Shown: positions 31,483 through 40,557 of the stretch, one piece after another
How positions within the stretch are numbered: position 1 is the stretch's first letter
Layout of the letters: every line of letters starts with the position of its first letter
DNA from: Acidimicrobiia bacterium
GTDB taxonomy: Bacteria; Actinomycetota; Acidimicrobiia; Acidimicrobiales; Bin134
Reading direction: 5' to 3'
NCBI GenBank assembly: GCA_022822905.1
Contig: JAJDYE010000027.1
Span: 78,168-142,167 of the forward strand
DNA length: 64,000 bases
Program-made: the position numbers and the translations under genes
Notes under the pieces: model-generated
Told to the model about the DNA's origin: nothing
The model's database searches: none
The model's input: the letters and a program-made list of their open reading frames with translations, nothing else

Positions 31483-32592
31483 GTGACTGACCAATCAGGA
31501 CAGGTCTGGGACGAACTCGTCGAATTGATGGCAGAGATCGAAAAAGACTGGTGGCGCGAGGACAGAATGATGCCCGGTCCGGACGACCGGGCCGAAGCGC
31601 GGATGTTCGCGCTCAACTCCTTGCAGCACGCCCTGGAGTTCTGGTCGCAGGCCGACCCGGCCCGGCCGTGGTTCTACCGGTGGTTCTCGCCCACCAAGAA
31701 GCTCTTGGGCGACAATCCAGATGCCATCTACTACGGCTCGGTGATCGATCCCGATCGCGATTATGTGATCCGCGGCAATTTGGCGGGGGCGGTGTATACG
31801 TCGTTCACCGTGGAGGCCGGGACGGCTGGTGGAAATATGTCGGCCAAGCTGGGCGCCACGCTGAATGACGACGAGATTGAAGTACGGCCCGACGGGAGCT
31901 ATGAGCTGCATCTCAGCCAGCGTCCCCAGCCGAAAAATTGGTTGGCGCTCTCACCGGAATCGGGCAGTGTCACCACCCGGCACTATTTCGAATGGAACCG
32001 CCCGGCAGCTACCGACCCGACAAAGCACGTTCCTCTGGTGATCGATCCGACGGAGGATCCCGGCCCGCCGGCTATTCCCACCGACGAGTCTTGCGCCCAA
32101 GGACTCCGGCAGGTGATCACCTTTCTGCGGAGCGTCACGGTGGACTGGCCAACCGGCCCGCGGCAGCCTCTGGCCTGGAGCTCTACCGTGCCCAACCAGT
32201 TCACCAACCCGCCGCTTGACGAGGGGAATCGTGAAATTGGCTACGCCGCGGCCGACAATGCCTATCGATCGGCCCGCTATCAGCTCGGCCCTGACGAGGC
32301 GTTGGAAATCCGAGGCCGCTTCCCTGTCTGTCGGTTCGCCAACGTGGTGCTCAACAACCGCTTCATCCAGACCCCGCCCTATCGGGAGCGGCGAGTGTCG
32401 CTCAATCGACGCCAGACGGTGCTGGAACCAGACGGGTCGTTCCGGATGATCCTGGCCCATCGCGACCCGGGCGTCCCCAACTGGCTGGACACCGCCGGCG
32501 CACCCACCGGCACCCTGTTCTGGCGTTACTTGCTGGCTGAAGAGCAACCCAGCCAGCTTGAGACGAGGGTGCTGTCGATCGACGACGTTTAG
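31483..32592 (+). CDS. DUF1214 domain protein (paralog 2)
   Basis: 369 residues with a GTG start and AGGAGGAG-type site upstream. It shares with paralogs 1 and 3 the PDAIYYGSVID and RGNLAGAVYTSFTVE blocks and the C-terminal LEIRGRFPVCRFANVVLNN...FRMILAHRDPGVPNWLDTAG...GTLFWRYL. Between them is a long acidic segment (LVIDPTEDPGPPA). No membrane segments or known catalytic motif. Pairing with a SnoaL-like gene suggests a role in handling a hydrophobic metabolite. Confidence 0.8.
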   Translation: MTDQSGQVWDELVELMAEIEKDWWREDRMMPGPDDRAEARMFALNSLQHALEFWSQADPARPWFYRWFSPTKKLLGDNPDAIYYGSVIDPDRDYVIRGNLAGAVYTSFTVEAGTAGGNMSAKLGATLNDDEIEVRPDGSYELHLSQRPQPKNWLALSPESGSVTTRHYFEWNRPAATDPTKHVPLVIDPTEDPGPPAIPTDESCAQGLRQVITFLRSVTVDWPTGPRQPLAWSSTVPNQFTNPPLDEGNREIGYAAADNAYRSARYQLGPDEALEIRGRFPVCRFANVVLNNRFIQTPPYRERRVSLNRRQTVLEPDGSFRMILAHRDPGVPNWLDTAGAPTGTLFWRYLLAEEQPSQLETRVLSIDDV

Positions 32593-32661
32593 GAGGAGGC
32601 GGGCATCGCCGGCCATTCCTCATCGCCACCAGGCCGCATTTGGTGTCGCCGGCGAGTTGTC

Positions 32662-33201
32662 CTATTTCCGGGTAGCGAGGGCCCGAAGGCGGGCAACCCG
32701 CTGGTCCTCGCCGCCTAGGTAGCGAACGAGCACGCCCAGTACCGCTTCGTGGCCGAGGGTGCCAGCTGCGTTCATTTCTTCGAGATCGGCCCAGTCTCGA
32801 GTGCGGTTGAAGAATGCCTTGAACACGGCCAGGTCTCGACAGGCGAGAAAGGGAATCTCGGCATCGGCGAACGATTCGATCCGAGCCCGGGTGGCGGCGG
32901 CTTCGTGGAATGGGGTGGTGTTGAGGAACACGTCGACTGGGGTTGTGTCCCACCAGAGGCGACTCTGCCCGTCGGTCTCCAACTGGTTCCGATTGTCGGC
33001 GGTCACCTCAATTTCCGCGGGCAGTGCGGCCATTACCTGTTCGATGCAGTCGAGGCCTACAAAGAGGTTGACGTCGATGTCGATGGTGGCCCGCGCCTGC
33101 TGGGTGCACCATGCCAGGGCCAGCGCTCCTCCGAAGGCATGGGGGATAGCAGCGTCGTCCAGAGCGTGATGGAGGGCAACAATGCGCTCGGCCAGGTTCA
33201 T
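32662..33201 (-). CDS. nucleotidyltransferase-fold toxin candidate (AbiEii-like, short)
   Basis: 179 residues. The nucleotidyltransferase signature is HAFGGALALAWCTQQARATIDIDVNLFV (quoted in parts: GGALALAW, then TIDIDVNLF), a GG with an Asp-x-Asp pair. VDVFLNTTPFH and LACRDLAVFKAFFNRTRDWADLEEM supply the later Asp, Lys and Asp of the family. It is much shorter than the 304-residue AbiEii at 3797. It overlaps the XRE regulator gene by four bases, forming a two-gene TA-like operon. Function as a toxin is inferred. Confidence 0.75.
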   Translation of the reverse strand: MNLAERIVALHHALDDAAIPHAFGGALALAWCTQQARATIDIDVNLFVGLDCIEQVMAALPAEIEVTADNRNQLETDGQSRLWWDTTPVDVFLNTTPFHEAAATRARIESFADAEIPFLACRDLAVFKAFFNRTRDWADLEEMNAAGTLGHEAVLGVLVRYLGGEDQRVARLRALATRK

Positions 33202-33509
33202 TTTCCGAACACGGGAAATTCGAGGGTTGGGGAGTGGCTGGCGGGAAACACGGCAGCCAACTCGAGCACAGCAGCCAATTCGACCCCCCGGTCGAGACGG
33301 CCGTCTCCTCGCACCCGGGGGCTGATCTCCCGGTCAAGGGCGAAGCCGGCGGCACGAACGATGCGGTCGACGGTAGCGGCCGAAGGCACTTTGGCTCCCG
33401 CCTCGTAGGCGGCAATCGCCGAGTGGGAGGTGCTGGCTGCCGCAGCAAGGCCCCGCAGTGTGAGGCCAGCCCGACGCCGGACAGTGCGGATCACCTCAGC
33501 AGCGTCCAT
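33198..33509 (-). CDS. XRE-type helix-turn-helix antitoxin/regulator
   Basis: 103 residues. The Cro/C1 helix-turn-helix is VRRRAGLTLRGLAAAASTSHSAIAAYEAG plus KVPSAATVDRIVRAAGF (residues 9-55). The C-terminal part is low in charge and would contact the partner. The ATG at 33509 lies three bases from a perfect 11-base inverted repeat (33513-33540), so autorepression of the pair is very likely. Confidence 0.85.
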   Translation of the reverse strand: MDAAEVIRTVRRRAGLTLRGLAAAASTSHSAIAAYEAGAKVPSAATVDRIVRAAGFALDREISPRVRGDGRLDRGVELAAVLELAAVFPASHSPTLEFPVFGK

Positions 33510-33512
33510 CCC

Positions 33513-33540
33513 CAGATGGTATCCGATCAGATACCATCTG
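33513..33540 (-). promoter_or_regulatory. operator of the XRE/nucleotidyltransferase pair
   Basis: CAGATGGTATC-CGATCA-GATACCATCTG has perfect 11-base arms and a 6-base spacer, directly upstream of the XRE start codon. It is the best-formed operator in the window. Confidence 0.75.
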
Positions 33541-33545
33541 TCTTG

Positions 33546-34625
33546 CTAGGTCCGGTATCGCCAGGCGATGTGGGAGGAGCGGCGGGCGATCTGGGGTTGG
33601 CGATCCACCGGGGGCAAGCTGAGTTCGCTGAGGGGGATGACCTGGGCGTCGACAATGGGGGTGTCAGGCGGGTTCCACCATCGAAAAGTGCAAAGCACTG
33701 AATCCCGCCCTTCGGTGTCGAGCCAGTTGGCACCGCCAGGGTCGGTTCCGGCGATAACGATGGGCCCGGGTTCGATGAGGGCATGGTTGAGGCAGGTCAA
33801 CCGGTTGGTGAAATCCAGGGCCTCGTACCACGGCCGGTTGTAGAGCTGGACGTCCCACATGGTGGCGCCCCGGTGGTCGATCTCGACCACGAGAGCCTCA
33901 TCGGGGTCGAGGGCCACGCCAGCGTGGCTGTAGATCAAGGTCTTCACACCGCGGCCCATGCCAGCGGGGGGCAGGAACGAGTTGGGAGGCTGGTCGCCGA
34001 GCATGCGCTCCTGGTAGCCGTTCCAGAACGCGAAGGAGTGCTCGATCTCGCCGAGCGCTGTCCCAAGGATGGCCGCAGCGTCGATTTCCGGCTTGGGCTC
34101 GCCCACGGTGTCTAGGCGCTCGATGACGAACGTGGCCGGCTCGGCGGGCTGCCAGTCGAAGTAGTAGTCGCGGATGTGCACAAACGACCCCTCGGGGTCA
34201 AGCGGCAGCCAGCTTTGGGTCTCGTCGTCGGGGTCCTCGCCTCCAAGGAGGATGTCGATCTCGTCGCCCGGCCCTAGCCCGAGGCTGGAACCGGTTACCT
34301 CGAGACCCACTCCAGCGCCGCCGCTTTGGGTGGCGCCGAGCTTGATCTGGAGCACGAACTCTTCACAGGCCCCCATGTGGCCTGAAATCCGGTACACGCC
34401 ATCCCCGTCGATCGCGGTCCGGCGGGCCACCTGGTCGGCGTTGGGTCCACCCCATTGGTAGACGGGATCGCTGCTCCGGAAGAAGGAGGGATGGCGGGGA
34501 TCGTTGTGGCCGATGGCGTAGGTCAGCCAGCAGGCCACTTGGTTGGCCAGATGCCGCTGTCCCTCATCATCCAGCCCTTCGCCAAGGACCTCTATCCGTT
34601 CGCAGAATTCGCTCCAGGTAGTCAT
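33546..34625 (-). CDS. DUF1214 domain protein (paralog 3)
   Basis: 359 residues. It shares the N-terminal GVYRISGHMGACEEFVLQIKLG and C-terminal LVVEIDHRGATMWDVQLYNRPW...LNHALIEPGPIVIAGTDPGGANWLDTEG blocks with the other two. It lacks the charged insertion of paralog 2 and the Ala/Arg tail of paralog 1. ATG start; a soluble protein. It is isolated on the minus strand between the XRE pair and the TauD gene, so its partner genes are unclear. Confidence 0.8.
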   Translation of the reverse strand: MTTWSEFCERIEVLGEGLDDEGQRHLANQVACWLTYAIGHNDPRHPSFFRSSDPVYQWGGPNADQVARRTAIDGDGVYRISGHMGACEEFVLQIKLGATQSGGAGVGLEVTGSSLGLGPGDEIDILLGGEDPDDETQSWLPLDPEGSFVHIRDYYFDWQPAEPATFVIERLDTVGEPKPEIDAAAILGTALGEIEHSFAFWNGYQERMLGDQPPNSFLPPAGMGRGVKTLIYSHAGVALDPDEALVVEIDHRGATMWDVQLYNRPWYEALDFTNRLTCLNHALIEPGPIVIAGTDPGGANWLDTEGRDSVLCTFRWWNPPDTPIVDAQVIPLSELSLPPVDRQPQIARRSSHIAWRYRT

Positions 34626-34786
34626 AGACGTATTGAAAAATAGACCACTCTCCGCCAGCCAGCGACCTTCAGAGCCGCAATGGCGACTACCACCAGCTGG
34701 TAGAGATGGATTTCAGCAAAGTCTGTCGAGCTCCCTAGCTGGTAAGCCTTATGGCGGTAGCTGCCAATGGACGGGAGGCCATCGGG

Positions 34787-35611
34787 ATGCGAATTGAGCC
34801 GCTTACGGCGGCGCTTGGGGCTGAATTGTCTGATGTCGACCTCGCAGAGCTCGATGCCGAGACGGCCTCGGAGTTGCGGAGAGCGCTTCTGGATTACAAG
34901 GTCGTGGGCGTTCGCGACCAGTTCCTGGATGATGCTGATCACGTACGGCTGGCTGAGTCACTGGGTGAGCCGTGGATTCATCCGATGGATCGTCTCGCCG
35001 GGGTCGACAAGGCCGAGCCGTCGGAGTTGCGGGTCAAGAGCGACCACCAGCTGTTGACCGACCGGTGGCATCTGGATGTGCTCTATGCGCCCAACCCGCC
35101 TGCCTTCGGCATCTTGCGGGCAATCGATGTTCCGCCGGTGGGGGGCGACACCATGTGGGCCAATTTGGTGCTGGCGGCCTCGTGGCTGCCCGACGAACTG
35201 CGGGAGGAGATGCGGAAGTGCTCTACGGTCCACAGCGTGCCCGACACGCTCATTGGACTGAAGCAGCAGTTGTTCCTGGATTTCGATCCGCAGATCTGGC
35301 GGGACAATCTCCAAGGGGTGCGCCAGCCGCTGCTGCGACGGCATCCCGAAACGGGGGAAGAGACCATATTCTGCGTTGGGGACGCAACCGTCGACGGTCT
35401 TGACGATGATGCCGGCCATGACCTCATGGCTGCGGTCACCGAGTACGCCACCAATCCCAGCGTGACCTGTCGCTGGCGTTGGCGCAACGGAGACGTAGTG
35501 ATCTGGGACGAGCGGTGCACCGCCCACTTCGCCGTGCGCGACCCCTGGGAAGGGGAGCGCGTGCTGCGGCGGCTGCTCGTCGAGGGTGATTGCCCAGTGG
35601 CGGCCGAATAG
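34787..35611 (+). CDS. TauD/TfdA-family 2-oxoglutarate dioxygenase (first copy)
   Basis: 274 residues from ATG 34787, chosen because GGGAGG precedes it and the second copy (58798) starts at the same homologous point; ATG 34751 is possible. The iron triad is His-x-Asp in DRWHLDVLY (about residue 93) and the distal His in WDERCTAHFAV; the 2-oxoglutarate Arg is in GERVLRRLLVEGD. It oxidises a C-H bond next to sulfonate, ether or amine groups while decarboxylating 2-oxoglutarate. It lies in tandem with the P450 that follows 15 bases later. Confidence 0.92.
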   Translation: MRIEPLTAALGAELSDVDLAELDAETASELRRALLDYKVVGVRDQFLDDADHVRLAESLGEPWIHPMDRLAGVDKAEPSELRVKSDHQLLTDRWHLDVLYAPNPPAFGILRAIDVPPVGGDTMWANLVLAASWLPDELREEMRKCSTVHSVPDTLIGLKQQLFLDFDPQIWRDNLQGVRQPLLRRHPETGEETIFCVGDATVDGLDDDAGHDLMAAVTEYATNPSVTCRWRWRNGDVVIWDERCTAHFAVRDPWEGERVLRRLLVEGDCPVAAE

Positions 35612-35626
35612 CTTTCCAGGGTGGCA

Positions 35627-36925
35627 ATGGCAGATTCACTGGACGACAGGATTCAGCGGCTGCTAGATCGCGACGAGGATCTGCTGGCTTCACCTTGGCA
35701 GCTCTTCGACGACGTGCGGGAGGCGTCGGAGCCGGCCTTCTACAGCGAGGCCATGGGGGCCTGGGTCATAACCAGCTACAAGCTGCTGCACGACATCGTT
35801 GTCGACCCGGAAACGTGGTCGAACCGTTCGCCAACCGCGACCTATGACTTCCGGAATCCGGTGGCCGATCACACTGCCGCTATCGCTAGGGAGCCCGACA
35901 TGGCTGAAGCCGTCAGCCGCTTCCGAAGCCGCAATCGAGGGCGGGTGCTCAACACCGCCGATCCGCCCGAGCACGTTCGGCAGCGCCGGGCGCTAAATCG
36001 GGCATTCCGTCCTGCCCGCCTCCGGGCACTGGAACCCGAAGTCATATCGGTATCTGATCAGCTGGTTGCTGAGTTCGCCCATCGGGGCCGGGCCGACCTG
36101 TTTCGCGAGTACGCCGTCTTGTTGCCCATGGTGATGATCTCCCGAATGCTCGGCGTCCCCGAGGAAGAGCTCGGGAAATTCAAGGGATGGTCGGATGACT
36201 TCGCCATTCCCATTGGGCGGGCCAACCCAAGCCGGGACGAAGTACGTAGCTACATCAGATCGGAGTCTGAGTTCGAGGACTATTTCTCGGCCATGATCGA
36301 ACAGCGCCAGGCCGAGCCGCGAAGCGATCTGATTTCGGATGTGGCCAACGCCGAGGTCGACGGCGAGCCCTTGACCCACGAAGAGCGGATAACCGCGTTG
36401 AGACAGTTTCTTCTGGCGGGCAACGAAACGACCACCACGCTATTGGCCAACATCGGCCATCGACTGGCCACCGATCACGAGTTGCGCGACCGGCTGGCAG
36501 AGGATCGGGATCTGGTGCCTGCCTTCGTGGAAGAGGCCCTCCGCCACGAAGCACCGGTGACCGGGTTGTTTCGAGTTGCCACCCGAGACACCCAATTGGG
36601 CGATAAGCCAGTGGCCAAGGGCGAGTTCGCATGGGTGGCGTTCGCGGCCGCCAATCGAGACCCCGAGTTGTGCCCGATGCCCGATAGGTTCGACATCGAC
36701 CGAGACTCCAACGAGCACGTGGCGTTTGGATACGGCGAGCACTACTGCATCGGCCAGGGCCTGGCCCGCCTTGAAGGCAAAGTGGGCACCAATGCCATGT
36801 TGGATCTGCCCAACCTGACCCTCGCCGACGACCACACCTACAACTACATGGACAGCTACATACTCCGGGGACTTACCCAGTTGTTGGTTTCCTTCGACCC
36901 GTTTGGCGGCACCCCCGGCAATTGA
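35627..36925 (+). CDS. cytochrome P450 (second copy)
   Basis: 432 residues (ATG 35627; GTG 35621 also possible). Motifs: I-helix LLAGNETTTTLLA, K-helix EEALR, and haem loop VAFGYGEHYCIGQGLAR, a canonical FGxGxHxCxG. It differs strongly from the first P450 at 28185, so it is not a recent duplicate. Electron-transfer partners are not encoded nearby. Likely co-transcribed with the TauD-family dioxygenase, giving two oxygenases acting in one pathway. Confidence 0.95.
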   Translation: MADSLDDRIQRLLDRDEDLLASPWQLFDDVREASEPAFYSEAMGAWVITSYKLLHDIVVDPETWSNRSPTATYDFRNPVADHTAAIAREPDMAEAVSRFRSRNRGRVLNTADPPEHVRQRRALNRAFRPARLRALEPEVISVSDQLVAEFAHRGRADLFREYAVLLPMVMISRMLGVPEEELGKFKGWSDDFAIPIGRANPSRDEVRSYIRSESEFEDYFSAMIEQRQAEPRSDLISDVANAEVDGEPLTHEERITALRQFLLAGNETTTTLLANIGHRLATDHELRDRLAEDRDLVPAFVEEALRHEAPVTGLFRVATRDTQLGDKPVAKGEFAWVAFAAANRDPELCPMPDRFDIDRDSNEHVAFGYGEHYCIGQGLARLEGKVGTNAMLDLPNLTLADDHTYNYMDSYILRGLTQLLVSFDPFGGTPGN

Positions 36926-36954
36926 GGGGAAACCAATGCGAGGTGGCCTGCGGG

Positions 36955-39339
36955 TTAGGTCGCGCCGTCGGCCACCAAAACGACTTGGTCGCTGGCCAAT
37001 GCTTCGATCTGTTCAGCGGTGTAGCTGAGCTCAGCCAGGATCTCAGCGGTGTGCTCGCCGCACTCGCAGGGACCTCGCTGAACCGCCTCTTTGGTGTCGC
37101 TGAAGTTCACCAGCTGCCCGACGTCCTCGAACAGTCCCACCGACATCGACACAGTTTGCGCCCGTAGCCCGAGAGCGAGAGCCTCGGGGTCGTCGAAGAA
37201 GTCGCGGCAGAACTCCTCATTCACCACCTCAGCCGGCACGCGGTTGGAATCAAGCAGCTTGAACGCCTCATCAGCAGAGCGCTCCCGGCACCACGAGGAG
37301 ATCTCTTCGCTCAGCGCCTGGCCGTGCTCGGCCCGGGCCGCCGGATCGGAATACCGGTTGTCGGAGGCCAATCGCTCAAAGCCCGGGACCATACACAGAG
37401 CCGCCCAGGCCGGCTCATCGATCACCGCGATGGCGATGTATCCGTCGCTGGTCTCGTACATGCGATAGAGGGCGCTGAGGCCCCACTGGTCGGCATCGAC
37501 CTGATCCCAGGTAACTTCCGGGTCTTCGGGGTTGATCCAGGCATAAGACGTGGCCAGAAGGGTGGCATTGACGATAGATGTGCTTACCGAGCGGCCTGTC
37601 CCGGTGCGCTCCCGGTCGAACAGCGCCAACGCGATAGCGGTGGCACTGAGCATCGCGTTTCCCGTGTCTCCCATTCCCGAGCGCGACCACATTGGAGGAT
37701 TGCCGCTTGAGCAGGCACCGTCTTCCCACTCTGTGCCGCACAGCGCGGCGGCGGTCTGGTCGGTGCCAGGCAGATCGGAGCGCGGCCCTTTCTCGTAGCC
37801 CCGGGAGTTGCAGATCACCAGGTCGGGACGGCGTTCCCGCAGCGAAGCTTCGTCGATCCCCAGGCGGGCCATCGCACCGGGCCGCCAGTTGGTGGCGATG
37901 ACGTCGGCCTGGTCGATGAGCTGGTGCAAGATCTCCAGTCCGCGGGGATCCTTGAGGTTGACCGAGATGCTTCGCTTGCCCCGGTTGGTGCCGAGCCCCA
38001 TGTGCGTGCCCGCCCAGAAGGTGTCGTGCAGCGCATGGATCTTGATGACGTCAGCGCCGAGGTCGGCGAGCATCCTCGGCCCGAAGGGCCCGGCCACCCC
38101 GAGGCCTAGGTCGAGCACCTTGATTCCGGCCAACGGACCTCCGGCGAGCTCGGCGGCGCCATTCGACCGGGCCTGCGTTTGCGCCCCGAAGGGCTCACCG
38201 AACTCCAGAGGGTTGCCGATGTGGCGGATCCGACCGTGTTGGGGATGGTCAACCTCGGCCACGCATCCATCCGCCAGGAACGACTCGTCGAGCAAGGCCT
38301 CGAGCGGGGAGCGCACCAATGCGACCCCCATTTCGTTCGCCTCTGCCTCGGCCACCCAGTCGCGGGCCGGGAGTCGCTTGAAGGCTTCGGCCAGCTCGGG
38401 GTAGAGGAAGTGGGTGACGAGCAAGTCCTCAGCAGTCATGCCGATGCGATCAGAACCCCGGCGATAGTCGGTGTTGGGGCCAGTGGCGGTGGCTGAGGAA
38501 GCCGAACCGGTTTCGCGGACCCAAGCCGGCCAAATTGACCAGTGGTGGACCCATCGTCCGTCGGCGCACTCGAATAGGCCTTCGATCGATCGGCTGTCGG
38601 TGGGCCACATCCAATACAGGGGGCTGTCTTCAGGACGCTCGACCCGTTGCCAGACGAGGGACGCGGCGAACAATGCGCCCTGGAACAGCGATGTCTCCAC
38701 CGCCTGGCCCCTGCCGATTACCTCGCGCGCCCGCAGGGCGGCCGCGATCCCGAAGATGGCCAGATGAGCTGCGCCCAGGCTGGGCCAGTTCGTCCGGGGG
38801 AATATGGGTCCAGGTCGATCGACACCTCGGACCATCCCATCAGGAGGGCCGAACTCGGGGGACGGGGGCTCGCGCCGGCCGATGTAGTTCATGGCCGTCC
38901 CCACCCGGCCCCGCTGGTCGAAGTACAGGCCGGTCCGAGCGGCGACCAGGGCATCGATTCCGGGCCGGTCTCGGTGGTCGGAATGATGCCCGTAGCCGGT
39001 GATGGAACAGGAGATGACCTGGGGGTTGATCTCCGCCAGTGCGGCGTGGCTGAGGCCCAAGCGGTGGGTGGTGTCGCTGGAGAACGCGCTGACAACGATG
39101 TCTGAGCTCTCCACCAGCTCCCGGAACGAAGCAGCATCGGCTTCGCTGTGGAGGTCGAGCGGGATGCGCTCTGCGCCCCGGTGCCACACCACATAGCCCG
39201 ACTGATTTGCGAATGGATCGCCTTGCGGAGGCTGGATGCGGACGACTTCGGCGCCGTTGTCCTCCAGGATCATCGTGGCCATGGGACCTGCGATGCCCCA
39301 TGACAGGTCGAGCACTCGCACCCCGCTCAGGATCCCCAT
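36955..39339 (-). CDS. double-length CaiB/BaiF CoA-transferase (two fused domains)
   Basis: 794 residues from ATG 39339 (GGAGGGAG upstream). Two complete class III CoA-transferase domains lie in tandem. Domain 1, about 1-390, opens LSGVRVLDLSWGIAGPMATMILEDNGAEVVRI and has its active-site Asp in RPGIDALVAARTG. Domain 2, about 400-785, opens LAGIKVLDLGLGVAGPFGPRMLADLGADVIKI and has its Asp in GTDQTAAALCG. Normal CaiB proteins are about 400 residues and work as interlocked homodimers. This chain could form an intramolecular pseudo-dimer. It transfers CoA between acyl-CoA and a carboxylate. It is convergent with the P450. Confidence 0.93.
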   Translation of the reverse strand: MGILSGVRVLDLSWGIAGPMATMILEDNGAEVVRIQPPQGDPFANQSGYVVWHRGAERIPLDLHSEADAASFRELVESSDIVVSAFSSDTTHRLGLSHAALAEINPQVISCSITGYGHHSDHRDRPGIDALVAARTGLYFDQRGRVGTAMNYIGRREPPSPEFGPPDGMVRGVDRPGPIFPRTNWPSLGAAHLAIFGIAAALRAREVIGRGQAVETSLFQGALFAASLVWQRVERPEDSPLYWMWPTDSRSIEGLFECADGRWVHHWSIWPAWVRETGSASSATATGPNTDYRRGSDRIGMTAEDLLVTHFLYPELAEAFKRLPARDWVAEAEANEMGVALVRSPLEALLDESFLADGCVAEVDHPQHGRIRHIGNPLEFGEPFGAQTQARSNGAAELAGGPLAGIKVLDLGLGVAGPFGPRMLADLGADVIKIHALHDTFWAGTHMGLGTNRGKRSISVNLKDPRGLEILHQLIDQADVIATNWRPGAMARLGIDEASLRERRPDLVICNSRGYEKGPRSDLPGTDQTAAALCGTEWEDGACSSGNPPMWSRSGMGDTGNAMLSATAIALALFDRERTGTGRSVSTSIVNATLLATSYAWINPEDPEVTWDQVDADQWGLSALYRMYETSDGYIAIAVIDEPAWAALCMVPGFERLASDNRYSDPAARAEHGQALSEEISSWCRERSADEAFKLLDSNRVPAEVVNEEFCRDFFDDPEALALGLRAQTVSMSVGLFEDVGQLVNFSDTKEAVQRGPCECGEHTAEILAELSYTAEQIEALASDQVVLVADGAT

Positions 39340-39425
39340 TGCTTCTCCCTCCGCCACCAGTCCAAGTCAAGTGGTGATTTCTCCCAGGGTTAGGATAAGT
39401 CCCGATTCTCAACCAAGGGAGATTC

Positions 39426-40535
39426 ATGACTGCGACTGCACCACTGGAGTCAACCGCTGACCTCGAAGCGCGGGAGTTGCTTGTGTCTTCGGACTCGCAC
39501 GTCCGGTTGACTCATGAAGGAGTGAAGGACCGGCTGGCGACGAAATTCCACAGTGACTACGACCAAGCCGTCGCCCAGGTCGGGGGCGGGGTGGCCACTC
39601 GCGCCGGCCAGAACACGATGCCCCCGGGATTTGAGGGGGTGCGACATGCCATAGGCCGGCCAGGAAATCTCGACGGTCATGAACGCTTGAAGGACATGGA
39701 CCAAGACGGCGTCGACGTGGAGGTGTGCTACTGCGAGTTCAGCGCATTCCGCTACCTGTATCTCATGAAGGACGGGTGGCGGGAGGCCACCCGGGCGTTC
39801 AATGACTCGCTGATCGCATTCGGGGAAGCCGATCCCACCCGCCTGGTGGTGTCGTACCAGATCCCGATTCACGACATCGACGTCGCCGTCGAGGAAGTCC
39901 ACCGAGTTGCCTCCCTGGGTGGCAACTCGCTGCAACTGCCCGTGTACCCCGTCGAACTGGGCGCCCCCGACTACTACGACCGGGTCTACGACCCCCTGTG
40001 GGCGGCCATCCAGGAGACCGGGCTCCCGGCCTGCTTCCACATCGGGCTCGCACCGATCGACTATTTCCAAGATGAGATGCCCCAATTCGGGCAGGGTTGC
40101 ATCCAGCCGATGTCAGCGATGTTCACCTCGGTGCAGTACGCCAACTTCATACTGAGCGGGATCTTCGTTCGGTTCCCCGAGCTGAAGACGGTGTGGGTGG
40201 AGCCCGGAGTGGGCTGGATCCCATGGTGGCTGTTCATCATCGACCAGATGAAGACGGTGACCAACTACCCCTTCAACGAGATCGATGAGCGCCCCAGTTT
40301 CTACTTCAACCGCAACATGTCCGTAACGTTCATCCACGAGCCGTTTGCGGTCCACAAGCTCCGCTACGACATCGGCGTCGAGAACATGATGTGGTCCACC
40401 GATTACCCCCATCCCGCCTGCACCTGGCCGGACTCCCGAGAACTGGTCAACCAGGACTTCGAAGGCATCCCTGCTGATGAGCGCGAGCTGATTTTGAGCG
40501 GCAATGCCATCCGGGTCTGGAATCTCGACCTCTGA
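39426..40535 (+). CDS. amidohydrolase family 2 protein (paralog 1)
   Basis: 369 residues. The N-terminal metal site is atypical: LVSSDSHVRL gives Asp-Ser-His in place of His-x-His. The central His is in PACFHIGLAPID and the distal catalytic Asp in MMWSTDYPHPACTWP. The fold is the TIM-barrel of ACMSD-like decarboxylases and hydrolases. The gene is divergent from the CoA-transferase fusion with 86 bases between them. Three more paralogs follow in this window, which suggests successive steps on related substrates. Confidence 0.88.
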   Translation: MTATAPLESTADLEARELLVSSDSHVRLTHEGVKDRLATKFHSDYDQAVAQVGGGVATRAGQNTMPPGFEGVRHAIGRPGNLDGHERLKDMDQDGVDVEVCYCEFSAFRYLYLMKDGWREATRAFNDSLIAFGEADPTRLVVSYQIPIHDIDVAVEEVHRVASLGGNSLQLPVYPVELGAPDYYDRVYDPLWAAIQETGLPACFHIGLAPIDYFQDEMPQFGQGCIQPMSAMFTSVQYANFILSGIFVRFPELKTVWVEPGVGWIPWWLFIIDQMKTVTNYPFNEIDERPSFYFNRNMSVTFIHEPFAVHKLRYDIGVENMMWSTDYPHPACTWPDSRELVNQDFEGIPADERELILSGNAIRVWNLDL

Positions 40536-40557
40536 GAATTCTCAGCGCTCTCCCCGC

